A DNA stretch of 10,099 bases from JBAROU01 sp049642385 (GTDB lineage: Bacteria; Chloroflexota; Dehalococcoidia; DSTF01; RBG-16-68-14). Below the pieces are notes generated by a model, which searched no databases, was not told the origin of the DNA, and worked only from the letters and a program-made list of their open reading frames with translations. Location: the NCBI GenBank assembly GCA_049642385.1, contig JBAROU010000073.1:1-10099 (forward strand), given 5' to 3'. The position numbers were made by a program, and so were the translations under genes. Of this stretch, positions 1 to 6,736 are shown one piece after another (position 1 is the stretch's first letter; each line of letters opens with the position of its first letter).

Positions 1-1
1 G

Positions 2-7
2 TATAAT
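2..7 (+). promoter_or_regulatory. -10 promoter hexamer for the exported VWA protein gene
   Basis: A perfect TATAAT lies at 2-7. A start of transcription about 7 bases downstream would leave a leader of roughly 30 bases. That leader contains a purine-rich Shine-Dalgarno sequence (AGAAGGA, 31-37) six bases before the ATG at 44. The -35 region lies outside the window. This gene therefore looks conventionally led, unlike several later genes. Confidence 0.55.
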
Positions 8-43
8 CACGCGGCATCTATCCCCCCGCCAGAAGGAAGCTCC

Positions 44-2530
44 ATGCTCACCAGCGCAGCTTTGCGGCAGCGTGCGTTCTCCGCACGCCGGTTCGTGCTG
101 GCGTGCGTCGTCGTGCTGGCCGTGCTCGTTGCGGGGCTGGCGCTGGAGACGCAGCGGGGTGAGGGACTGGAGCCGGCGTTCACACAGGGCACGCTGAACT
201 TCGCGCTCGACGGGCCGACATCCCTTGCCTTCGGGCCGGACGGACGACTGTACGTCGCGTCTGTGGACCAGATCTGGGCGCTGACGCTGAACCCGGTAAC
301 GAAGCAGGTAACCGCGAGCGAACAGATCGCGTCCGGTCTGGACGACGTGCTCGGTCTCGCGTTCGACCCGACGGAGGCGCCGGGCGCGCCGGTGAAGCTC
401 TACGCTTCGCATCGCGTCGCATCGGATACCGATGGCTTCGAGAGCCACGTGTCGACGTTCACGGCGCCGTCCTGGACGATGACGGATGTGATCACGGGCC
501 TGTCCACCTCGCGCCCAAACCTCAACCACGCGACCAACGGTCTGGCGTTCGACAGCCAGGGACGGCTGTACATCGCACAGGGTTCGATGACCGACGCCGG
601 GCTAACGCAGGGCGCGTTCTGGCCAGAGACACCCCTTTCCGGCGCGATCCTCGTCGCGGACATCCACGCGCCGGGCTTCAACGGTGCGATCACGTACAGC
701 CCGGCAGGCGCGCCGCTGGACGATGACGTCAACCAGGCGAGCGGCAGCGTGACCGCGTACGCGACGGGCTTTCGTAACCCGTACGACCTGGTGCTGCACA
801 GCAACGGCCTGATCTACGCGACGGACAACGCGCCGATCGGCCCGACCTTCTCCGATTCGTGTGCGACGGAGGGCTCCGGCGTGAGCTATAACGATGAGCT
901 GAACATCGTGCAGCAGGGCGACTACTACGGTCACCCGAACCGCAACCGCGGGCGCTTCGACGCGCGCCAGTGCCGCTATCGCCCGGCTCAGGACGGTAGC
1001 GACGCGGAGGTGACGGGGCCAATCGCGATCCTGCCCGCGCACTGCTCCTGCGACGGCATCGTGGAGTACAGGAGCTCCGTGTTCGGCGGCGAGATGCAGG
1101 GCGACCTGCTCATCGCGGAGTGGGGCATGAGTCGCGTCGTGCGCGTGGAACTCTCTCCGGACGGTCAGTCCGTCAACGCGATCACGCCGATCACGACAAC
1201 CGTCGACCACCCGCTGGACGTTACGGTGGGGCCGGACGGCACGATCTACGTGGCGGAGTATGGCGGGAACGCTATCGCGTTCCTGCTGCCTGACACGAGC
1301 GGCCCTACGTCGACGCCCTCCCCTACCGGCGCAAACACGCCAACCAACACGCCCACAAAGACACCAACACCCACGGGCACGCTGACGACGACACCGACGC
1401 CCACCAAAACGACGACGCCCACGATCACTCCGACCGCAACGAGGACACCTACGGGCACGCCTCCCGCCACACCAACGGGGACTCCCACGAACACGCCGAC
1501 CGCCACGTTCACAGCAACACCGCCGTCGCCGTCGAGCTGTGCAGGTACGCTCGATCTGATGCTCGTGCTGGACGGCTCCGGCAGCATCGACGCCACAGAG
1601 TGGCAGACGTTCACAACATTCGCCATCGACTTCGTAACCTCCTTCACTGTGGGGAGCAACGTGGCTCACGTCGGCGTCGTGCAGTTCTCCACGTTCGCGC
1701 CACTCGAGATTGGCCTATCGAGTAACATCAACGCCATCACGACGACGATTGCAAATATGACCCAGCACCAGCAGCTATCGAACATCGCGGGCGGGATCAC
1801 GACGGCGCAGGACGAGATCAACGCGCACGGGCGGTCTGGCGTGCCACATGTGATCATCCTGATTACGGACGGATGGCAGACGGTAGCGGGCGATCCGGTC
1901 GCGGAGGCGAACGCCGCGCGCGCCGCGGGCACGGAGATCTTCGGTGTCGGCGTGGGACCGGGGACGGCTGGAGAGCTGCTTGCATCGATCGCAGACGAAC
2001 CGGACGCTGAGCACGTCTTCGTCGTGACGGACTTCGATGCGCTGTCGAGCATCCTGCTCGATCTGGTGGACTTCGCTTGCCCGGTGCCGCTCGGCCCAAC
2101 GCCGACGCCCTCAGCTACGCCAACGCGCACACCGACGCCCTTGCCCGAAGTCGATAGTGATGGCGACGGGTGCAGCGACGCGCGCGAGCTCGGTGCGAGC
2201 GTCGCGCTGGGCGGACGGCGCGACCCAGGAAACTTCTGGGACTTCTTCGACGTACCTGACCCGAGCGCCTCGCCGCAACGAGACAAATCGGTGACCATCA
2301 GCGACATCGTCCGGGTGGTGATTCGCTTCGGAGCGAACGATAACGGCGGGGTGGCGGCGATTAATCGCTTCACCAACCCCCTCTCGACGCCGCCCACGAA
2401 CGGCTACCATCCGGCCTTCGATCGGACGGTGCTTGGGCCCAACACCTGGAACCTCGGGCCGCCTGATGGCTCGATCGTGGTGCAGGACATCTTGCTCGCC
2501 GTGGGACAATTCGGCCATTCTTGTAGCTAG
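44..2530 (+). CDS. Exported modular protein: sugar-dehydrogenase-like beta-propeller, Thr-Pro linker, VWA domain, dockerin-like tail
   Basis: 828 residues. Residues 16-34 form an uncleaved anchor or signal segment after basic residues (RQR, RR). Residues about 45-416 resemble PQQ-dependent glucose/sorbosone dehydrogenase propellers, with repeated LAFGPDGRLYVA-type blades (60-72, 167-179, 393-405), NHATNGLAF and GFRNPYDLVL. Residues 419-497 are a Thr/Pro linker. Residues 503-677 are a von Willebrand A domain with a MIDAS signature: D510-x-S512-x-S514, Ser579 at the Thr position, and D609 in ITDG. A second short Thr-Pro stretch (685-700) precedes an Asp-rich TSP3-like segment (704-712) and two dockerin-like half repeats (747-763 and 808-824). 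It is probably surface-located, combining adhesion or metal-dependent binding with a sugar-related propeller. Whether it is an active oxidoreductase cannot be told. The start is supported by AGAAGGA six bases upstream. The substrate and partners are unknown. Confidence 0.85.
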   Translation: MLTSAALRQRAFSARRFVLACVVVLAVLVAGLALETQRGEGLEPAFTQGTLNFALDGPTSLAFGPDGRLYVASVDQIWALTLNPVTKQVTASEQIASGLDDVLGLAFDPTEAPGAPVKLYASHRVASDTDGFESHVSTFTAPSWTMTDVITGLSTSRPNLNHATNGLAFDSQGRLYIAQGSMTDAGLTQGAFWPETPLSGAILVADIHAPGFNGAITYSPAGAPLDDDVNQASGSVTAYATGFRNPYDLVLHSNGLIYATDNAPIGPTFSDSCATEGSGVSYNDELNIVQQGDYYGHPNRNRGRFDARQCRYRPAQDGSDAEVTGPIAILPAHCSCDGIVEYRSSVFGGEMQGDLLIAEWGMSRVVRVELSPDGQSVNAITPITTTVDHPLDVTVGPDGTIYVAEYGGNAIAFLLPDTSGPTSTPSPTGANTPTNTPTKTPTPTGTLTTTPTPTKTTTPTITPTATRTPTGTPPATPTGTPTNTPTATFTATPPSPSSCAGTLDLMLVLDGSGSIDATEWQTFTTFAIDFVTSFTVGSNVAHVGVVQFSTFAPLEIGLSSNINAITTTIANMTQHQQLSNIAGGITTAQDEINAHGRSGVPHVIILITDGWQTVAGDPVAEANAARAAGTEIFGVGVGPGTAGELLASIADEPDAEHVFVVTDFDALSSILLDLVDFACPVPLGPTPTPSATPTRTPTPLPEVDSDGDGCSDARELGASVALGGRRDPGNFWDFFDVPDPSASPQRDKSVTISDIVRVVIRFGANDNGGVAAINRFTNPLSTPPTNGYHPAFDRTVLGPNTWNLGPPDGSIVVQDILLAVGQFGHSCS
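1304..1534 (+). repeat. Thr-Pro coding low-complexity tract
   Basis: In-frame degenerate repetition of ACN-CCN codons, with occasional Gly, Lys, Asn and Ala, encodes residues about 421-497, mostly TPT and TPTPT units. A shorter copy of the same style encodes residues 685-700 at 2096-2143. Such tracts act as extended, often glycosylated, spacers between domains of exported proteins. The repeat is degenerate at DNA level, so it is not a clean tandem array. Its complement produces spurious Val-Gly-rich reading frames. Confidence 0.85.
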
Positions 2531-2539
2531 CAAGGCTAC

Positions 2540-2568
2540 TTGATCACGACGGCGAAGCCGAGTACCGT
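2540..2568 (+). promoter_or_regulatory. Probable birA promoter (leaderless)
   Basis: TTGATC (2540-2545, four of six matches to TTGACA) is separated by exactly 17 bases from TACCGT (2563-2568, three of six matches to TATAAT). The ATG of birA begins 9 bases after the last base of the -10, and no Shine-Dalgarno sequence precedes it. Transcription would therefore start at or next to the ATG. The 17-base spacing is the main support; both hexamers are imperfect. Confidence 0.45.
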
Positions 2569-2596
2569 AAACCGGCATGGCGACGATAGTTGACAA
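2565..2596. promoter_or_regulatory. Candidate BirA (biotin repressor) operator
   Basis: CCGTAAACC (2565-2573), 14 bases, then AGTTGACAA (2588-2596). Each half matches 7 of 9 positions of the known BirA operator halves TTGTAAACC and GGTTTACAA, and the spacing is at the short end of the range known for BirA sites (about 14-16). It covers the -10 element, predicted transcription start and first codons of birA, where bound repressor would block initiation. The birA product has the helix-turn-helix domain needed to bind it. The halves match each other poorly (5 of 9), so this remains a candidate. Confidence 0.4.
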
Positions 2597-3605
2597 GCCT
2601 TCCCTCTCCTCGCTCGTGCACGAGCTCAAGTCCGCCGGTGGCTCCGTCTCGGGCGCGGGCATCGCGCGGGGAGCGGGCGTATCGCGCACAGCGTTGTGGA
2701 AGAACGTCGAAACGCTGCGCCGGCTCGGCTATGAGATCGAGGCGTCCACGGGCGTGGGCTATCGGCTCGTCGCGACGCCGGACAAGCCGTATCCGTGGGA
2801 GGTGCGCGAGGGGTTGGGCACTCAGCGCTTCGGGCGAGCGGTGCACTACTTCGACGTGATCGGATCGACGCAGGATGAGGCGCGCCGCCTCGCCGAAGCG
2901 GGCGCACCGGAGGGGACGCTCGTGATCGCTGAAGAGCAGCGGGCGCCGCGTGGTCGAATGGGACGCAGCTACTTCACGCCGCCGGGCGGCCTGTGGTTTT
3001 CGCTGCTGCTGCGCCCGCGCCGGTCTCTCGATGAAGTGATCCACCTCTCGCTGCTCGCGGGCGTGGCGGTGCACCAGGCGATCGAAACCGAGACGGGCGT
3101 GCGCGCGACGGTGCGCTGGCCGAACGATCTGCTGATCGGGGAACGCAAACTCGTGGGGATCGGGGTGGAGCTGGCGAGCGAACAGGACGTGCTCCACCAC
3201 GTCATCATCGGCATCGGCGTGAACGTCAACCTGAGTCAGAGCGACTTCCCACCCGAGCTGCAACCGATCGCGATTAGCCTGCGCGACGCGCTCCAACGCG
3301 ACGTCGCGCGCGTGCCCTTGCTGCAACGCATCTTGGAGGGCATCGAAGCGCTGTACGACCGCTACCTGGCCGCCGGGCCGGGCCCGATCCTGGACGCCTG
3401 GCGCGCGCTGCCAACGATCATTGGCGAACGGGTGATCGTGGAGGAGCTGCGCAACCGCTGGGAGGGCATCGCCGAGGACGTGAGCGACGATGGCGCGCTG
3501 CTCGTAAGGACGAGCGACGGACGCCTTCATCCGGTTGTTGCGGGCGACGTGCGCATCGTGACGCCGAAGCGAAGCACACCGAACGGTTCGGGCGCGGGCT
3601 TGTAG
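2577..3605 (+). CDS. birA: Bifunctional biotin-[acetyl-CoA-carboxylase] ligase / biotin operon repressor BirA
   Basis: 342 residues, the normal size for a bifunctional BirA. Residues about 8-65 form a winged helix-turn-helix (GAGVSRTALWKNVETLRRLG), marking the regulatory class rather than ligase-only enzymes. The catalytic domain follows: IGSTQDEA (95-102), the biotinyl-AMP loop RGRMGRSYFTPPGG (125-138), VRWPNDLLIGERKLVGIGVE (179-198) with the biotin-contacting lysine K191, then GIGVNVN. The last ~55 residues are the small SH3-like C-terminal domain. The enzyme makes biotinyl-5'-AMP from biotin and ATP and transfers biotin to a lysine of carboxylase carrier proteins; its adenylate-bound dimer represses biotin genes. 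The first Gly of the usual GRGRRG loop is Pro124 here. bioB follows 71 bases downstream, and a candidate operator lies over the birA start. The ATG at 2577 has no Shine-Dalgarno sequence and is probably leaderless. Confidence 0.96.
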   Translation: MATIVDKPSLSSLVHELKSAGGSVSGAGIARGAGVSRTALWKNVETLRRLGYEIEASTGVGYRLVATPDKPYPWEVREGLGTQRFGRAVHYFDVIGSTQDEARRLAEAGAPEGTLVIAEEQRAPRGRMGRSYFTPPGGLWFSLLLRPRRSLDEVIHLSLLAGVAVHQAIETETGVRATVRWPNDLLIGERKLVGIGVELASEQDVLHHVIIGIGVNVNLSQSDFPPELQPIAISLRDALQRDVARVPLLQRILEGIEALYDRYLAAGPGPILDAWRALPTIIGERVIVEELRNRWEGIAEDVSDDGALLVRTSDGRLHPVVAGDVRIVTPKRSTPNGSGAGL

Positions 3606-3614
3606 GAAGGTACA

Positions 3615-3636
3615 ACCGCCAACTGAACTCGGCGGT
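3615..3636 (+). other. Inverted repeat between birA and bioB
   Basis: ACCGCC (3615-3620) and GGCGGT (3631-3636) form a 6-bp GC-rich stem with a 10-base loop. The flanks TACA and TGT could extend the pairing around a small bulge. The following bases (ATTGTCAGC) are not a T-run, so it is a poor intrinsic terminator. It could be a processing or attenuation hairpin tuning bioB relative to birA, or chance in GC-rich DNA. Confidence 0.3.
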
Positions 3637-3676
3637 ATTGTCAGCGAAATCCGTGGGACATCACCAGGAGACACAC

Positions 3677-4684
3677 ATGAGCAACCTATCGACTATTGAA
3701 GAGCAGGTGATGGACCGAGGTGAGCCGATCACGGCCGATCAGGCGCGCGAGCTGATCGCGCTGCCGCACGTGGAGCTACCAACGCTAATCGAGCTGGCGC
3801 ACCGCGTGCGGCTGCGCTACTGCGGCGAGGCGGTCGAAGTGGAGTCGTTGATTAGCGCGAAGACGGGCGGCTGTCCGGAGGACTGCGCGTTCTGCTCGCA
3901 GTCAGCGCGGTTCGACACGCAGATCGCGACGCATCCATTCCTCTCGACCAAGCTGGTGCTGGCATCGGCGAAGAGCTCGGAGGAGCTAGGAGCGACGCAG
4001 TTCTGCATCGTCGTCGCTGTGCGCGGCCCGGACCGGCGGCTGATGGACCAGGTGCTCGAGGCGACGGCAGCGATCCGGCGCGAGACGACGCTCGACGTGC
4101 ATTGCTCGCTCGGTATTCTGACGCGAGAGCAGGCGCGCGAGCTGGCGCAGGCGGGCGTCGAGCGCTACAACCACAACCTCGAAACGGCGCGCAGCTTCTT
4201 CCCAACGATCGTCAGCACCCATACGTGGGAAGAACGCGAGGAGACGTGTCGCCTGGTGAAGGACGAGGGCATGGAGCTGTGCAGCGGCGGCATCTTTGGC
4301 ATGGGCGAGTCGTGGGAGCAGCGGGTCGAGTTCGCCTGCGAGCTGCGCGCGCTGGGCCCGGCGGAGATCCCGCTCAACTTTCTCAACCCGCGGCCCGGCA
4401 CGCCGCTGGGCGATCAGGAGCTGCTGCCGCCGCTCGATGCGATCCGCATCTGCGCGCTCTGGCGCCTCTTCTTCCCGCGCGAGACGATCCGTTACGCCGG
4501 CGGGCGCGAGGTGGTGCTGCGCGACTTGCAGTCGTTGGGGTTGCTTTCCGGGGTGAACGGGCTGATCATGGGCAACTACCTGACGACGACGGGCCGCTCG
4601 CCGGAGCAGGACCTGCGCATGCTGGATGACCTGGGCATGCCGCGCGCGCAAACGCACGAGCCACCTGCCGCGGTGCTGCCGTAG
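3677..4684 (+). CDS. bioB: Biotin synthase BioB (radical SAM)
   Basis: 335 residues from the ATG at 3677, chosen because AGGAG (3666-3670) sits six bases upstream; a TTG at 3638 would add 13 unlikely residues. Converts dethiobiotin to biotin by sulfur insertion in the cytoplasm, the last step of the pathway. The radical-SAM [4Fe-4S] motif is C66-x3-C70-x2-C73 (GGCPEDCAFCSQSARF). Counterparts of the sacrificial [2Fe-2S] ligands are present: C110 (QFCIVV), C143 (DVHCSLG), C202 (ELCSGGIFGMGE) and an arginine in IRYAGGRE (271-278). YNHNLET (164-170) is the SAM/substrate strand, with Glu where E. coli has Asp. The FYGCKLLTT segment of E. coli BioB is MGNYLTTT here, so that non-ligand Cys is absent. 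No bioA, bioD or bioF is nearby, so earlier steps are encoded elsewhere or dethiobiotin is acquired. Confidence 0.96.
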   Translation: MSNLSTIEEQVMDRGEPITADQARELIALPHVELPTLIELAHRVRLRYCGEAVEVESLISAKTGGCPEDCAFCSQSARFDTQIATHPFLSTKLVLASAKSSEELGATQFCIVVAVRGPDRRLMDQVLEATAAIRRETTLDVHCSLGILTREQARELAQAGVERYNHNLETARSFFPTIVSTHTWEEREETCRLVKDEGMELCSGGIFGMGESWEQRVEFACELRALGPAEIPLNFLNPRPGTPLGDQELLPPLDAIRICALWRLFFPRETIRYAGGREVVLRDLQSLGLLSGVNGLIMGNYLTTTGRSPEQDLRMLDDLGMPRAQTHEPPAAVLP

Positions 4685-4687
4685 CAT

Positions 4688-4722
4688 CCCTCACCCCGGC
4701 CCCTCTCCCTCTAGGAGAGGGG
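4688..4722. repeat. CCCTCACCCC-type dispersed inverted repeat, hairpin after bioB
   Basis: Begins CCCTCACCCCGGCCCC and contains a perfect 9-bp inverted repeat, CCCCTCTCC (4700-4708) and GGAGAGGGG (4714-4722), around a 5-base CTCTA loop. I recognise this sequence style from short intergenic repeats dispersed in many unrelated bacterial genomes; only one copy is visible here. It begins four bases after the bioB stop and could terminate or stabilise transcripts, but the following TGCTTCGG is not a T-run, so classical Rho-independent termination is unlikely. Confidence 0.6.
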
Positions 4723-4766
4723 TGCTTCGGTCAGGCCGAGGCCGAACGATTCGGTACCCTAGGCAC

Positions 4767-5132
4767 ATGGCCGATTCGATCGTCGCTGTAATCGACGACC
4801 TGCTGTTTCAGTCGCGCGTCGCTGATCAAGCGCGGGCGTTGGGGTACGACGTGGCGATCGCCGACACAACTGTGGCGTTCGATGCGGCGATCGGCGATGG
4901 CGTTGCGCTCGTCGTCGTCGATCTGCACGTCAGCGGCATCGACTGGCGACGCGCGGTCGGCGATGCGCGCGAGCAGGGCGTGCCGGTGCTGGCGTTCGGG
5001 CGGCACACCGAGGCAGCGCTGCTACGCGAGGCGCGGGAGGCGGGCTGCGACCGGGTGGTGGCGCGCTCGACGCTGGTGGAGGAGCTGGCACAGCTGATCA
5101 GAGAGCTGGCGTCGTCTGGCACCGCGGACTGA
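4767..5132 (+). CDS. Single-domain response-regulator-like receiver protein
   Basis: 121 residues with the alternating beta-alpha pattern of a CheY-like receiver and no output domain. IVAVIDD (5-11) ends in the acidic pair D10-D11. ALVVVDL (47-53) places D52 at the phosphoacceptor position. The usual beta-4 Thr/Ser is absent (VPVLAFGRH, 72-80, has Gly78 there), and the beta-5 Lys-Pro is replaced (VVARS, R100). It may therefore be phosphorylated atypically or be a constitutive pseudo-receiver that acts by binding partners. No histidine kinase or effector gene is adjacent. The ATG at 4767 lacks a Shine-Dalgarno sequence, and TACCCT at 4755-4760 is a weak -10 placed for a leaderless message. An in-frame extension back to 4626 overlaps bioB and adds low-complexity residues, so I reject it. 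The cellular role is unknown. Confidence 0.72.
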   Translation: MADSIVAVIDDLLFQSRVADQARALGYDVAIADTTVAFDAAIGDGVALVVVDLHVSGIDWRRAVGDAREQGVPVLAFGRHTEAALLREAREAGCDRVVARSTLVEELAQLIRELASSGTAD

Positions 5133-5195
5133 GGTCCCCGCCGTCAGCCAGCAGGGCGGCAAGGGGGCCGTTCTCCCGCTCGAGCGAATCGCTAA

Positions 5196-5204
5196 TGTTA
5201 TACT
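5196..5204 (+). promoter_or_regulatory. Extended -10 promoter of gatB (leaderless)
   Basis: TGT-TATACT: a TGn extended -10 (5196-5198) joined to TATACT (5199-5204, five of six matches). Seven bases separate it from the gatB ATG at 5212, so the transcript should begin at the start codon. No good -35 is visible, as expected for an extended -10 promoter. No Shine-Dalgarno sequence precedes the ATG. Confidence 0.6.
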
Positions 5205-5211
5205 CGAAGCG

Positions 5212-6690
5212 ATGACTGCGCCAGCCACCACCGAATACGAAGTCGTCATCGGCATGGAGGTGCACGCGCAAATTCTGACGAAGAGCAAAATGTTCTGCTC
5301 GTGCGCTATCCCTCGCAACGACGCGCCCGCGAACACTCACGTCTGTCCCGTCTGCCTGGGGATGCCCGGCGTGCTGCCCGTGATCAACCGCCAAGCAGTC
5401 GAACACACGATCATGACGGGCCTAGCGCTCAATTGCACCATCCCCGAACGCGCGAAGTTCGACCGGAAGAACTATCACTACCCTGACCTGATGAAGGGCT
5501 ACCAGATCTCGCAGTACGACCTACCGTTATGTAGAGCCGGAACGCTCGATATCGAGGTCGATGGCCGCACGAAGCGGATCGGCGTCCACCGCGTGCACCT
5601 GGAAGAGGACACCGCGCGCCACCGCCAGCGCACGAACGCGGCGGGCGAGGAATACAGCCTGATCGACGTGAACCGCTCCGGCCTGCCACTGATGGAGATT
5701 GTGTCGGAGCCAGATATTCGGTCGGGGCAAGAGGCGCGCGCGTACCTGACGAAGCTCCAGCAGATCCTGCGTTACGTGGGCGCGAGCCAGGCGAACATGG
5801 ACGAAGGCAACATGCGCTGCGAGCCGAATGTGAGCATTCGCCCGTTCGGTCAGCCGGAGTTCGGCACAAAAGTAGAGCTGAAGAACCTGAACAGCTTCCG
5901 GGCGGTTGAGCTCGGCATCGACTACGAGGTCGAACGCCAGCGTGAGCTGATCGAGTCGGGGCAGCGCGTGGCGCAGGAGACGCGCGGCTGGCGCGAGGAC
6001 GAGGGCAAGACGGTGAGCCAGCGCAGCAAGGAGGGTGCGGAGGACTACCGCTACTTTCCCGAGCCGGACCTGCCAACGCTGCACATCTCGAGCGAGTACG
6101 TGGAGGAGCTGCGCGCGAAGCTACCGGAGCTACCAGATGCCAGGTTGCACCGCTTCATGGAGCAGTACGGCCTGAGCGGCTACGAGGCGAACTTGCTCAC
6201 CGCGACCCGTGCGAAGGCCGACTTCTACGAGGCGGCCGTTGGCACAGCCGGCCACGCCGCGGCTCAGCGAGCGAAGGCGATCGCGAACTGGATGCTGGGT
6301 GACTTTGCGAGGCTGATGAACGCCTCGGACATCGAGATCAGCGAATCGCGGGTACAGCCGAAAGACCTGCACGACTTGATCGTGCTCATCGAACGCGGCA
6401 CGATTACTACGACGGGTGCGAAGACGGTGTTCGAGGCAATGTTCAACACTGGCAAAGCGCCCGAGGCGATCGTCCAGGAAGATGGCCTAGCCCAGATCAA
6501 CGACGGTAGCGAGTTGAGCAGCGTTATCGAGAAGGTGATCGAAGCGAACACGAAGCCTGTCGCCGACTACCTGGGCGGTAAGGAGGAGGCGCTCAAGTTC
6601 CTGGTTGGGCAGGTGATGCGCGAAACGAGAGGTCGGGCGAAGGCCGACCTTGTGCTAGATTTGCTTGCAAATGAACTCGCGAAACGGTAA
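5212..6690 (+). CDS. gatB: Aspartyl/glutamyl-tRNA(Asn/Gln) amidotransferase subunit B
   Basis: 492 residues, full length for GatB. In the cytoplasmic GatCAB complex this subunit holds the mischarged tRNA and phosphorylates the side-chain carboxylate of Glu-tRNA(Gln) or Asp-tRNA(Asn); ammonia from GatA then amidates it. Visible signatures are YEVVIGMEVHAQ (9-20), the zinc-type cysteines C29, C31, C45 and C48 (MFCSC, CPVCLGMPGVLP), FDRKNYHYPDLMKGYQISQY (83-102), HLEED (129-133), DVNRSGLPLMEIVSEPD (152-168) and VELKNLNSFRA (221-231). The C-terminal ~150 residues form the helical YqeY-like tRNA-binding domain. gatA and gatC are not in this window, so the complex is encoded at dispersed loci. Presence of GatB implies an indirect route to Gln-tRNA and/or Asn-tRNA. 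The start matches the extended -10 promoter upstream. Confidence 0.97.
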   Translation: MTAPATTEYEVVIGMEVHAQILTKSKMFCSCAIPRNDAPANTHVCPVCLGMPGVLPVINRQAVEHTIMTGLALNCTIPERAKFDRKNYHYPDLMKGYQISQYDLPLCRAGTLDIEVDGRTKRIGVHRVHLEEDTARHRQRTNAAGEEYSLIDVNRSGLPLMEIVSEPDIRSGQEARAYLTKLQQILRYVGASQANMDEGNMRCEPNVSIRPFGQPEFGTKVELKNLNSFRAVELGIDYEVERQRELIESGQRVAQETRGWREDEGKTVSQRSKEGAEDYRYFPEPDLPTLHISSEYVEELRAKLPELPDARLHRFMEQYGLSGYEANLLTATRAKADFYEAAVGTAGHAAAQRAKAIANWMLGDFARLMNASDIEISESRVQPKDLHDLIVLIERGTITTTGAKTVFEAMFNTGKAPEAIVQEDGLAQINDGSELSSVIEKVIEANTKPVADYLGGKEEALKFLVGQVMRETRGRAKADLVLDLLANELAKR

Positions 6691-6721
6691 AAGCTTATTC
6701 CTTATACTAGTTCAGGGACTA

Positions 6722-6730
6722 TGATATAAT
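6722..6730 (+). promoter_or_regulatory. Extended -10 promoter of yvcK (leaderless)
   Basis: TGA-TATAAT: a TGn extension (6722-6724) plus a perfect TATAAT (6725-6730), six bases before the ATG at 6737. Transcription would start at the start codon. A second -10-like TATACT lies at 6703-6708 and could give a transcript with a leader of about 20 bases. This is likely the main promoter for the yvcK-secG-binding protein-SAM hydrolase run. Confidence 0.65.
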
Positions 6731-6736
6731 CCGGCT

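Noticed and set aside
1246..1659. Minus-strand frame with repeated Val-Gly units
   Set aside because: It is the reverse complement of the Thr-Pro codon tract, so the repeat pattern is an artefact of the linker.
602..1669. Long open frame on the minus strand opposite the propeller/VWA gene
   Set aside because: Arg/Cys/Val-rich low-complexity product with no recognisable domain; it mirrors the GC-rich plus-strand codons, whose product has clear domains.
2523..2539. Small hairpin GTAGC/GCTAC at the end of the VWA gene as a terminator
   Set aside because: Only five base pairs, partly within the coding end, with no T-run; it also abuts the birA -35 element.
2544..3674. 376-codon minus-strand frame opposite birA
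   Set aside because: Arg/His/Ala-rich without motifs; birA on the plus strand has complete catalytic and helix-turn-helix motifs.
3638..3676. TTG start adding 13 residues to BioB
   Set aside because: No ribosome-binding sequence before it, whereas the ATG at 3677 has AGGAG at the correct distance and gives a normal BioB length.
4626..4766. Upstream extension of the receiver protein into bioB
   Set aside because: Adds Pro/Arg/Ser-rich residues encoded by the dispersed repeat and the bioB end; the receiver fold begins immediately after the ATG at 4767.
5136..5170. GC-rich inverted repeat CCGCC/GGCGG between the receiver gene and gatB
   Set aside because: Five base pairs with a 12-base loop and no T-run; expected by chance in DNA this GC-rich.
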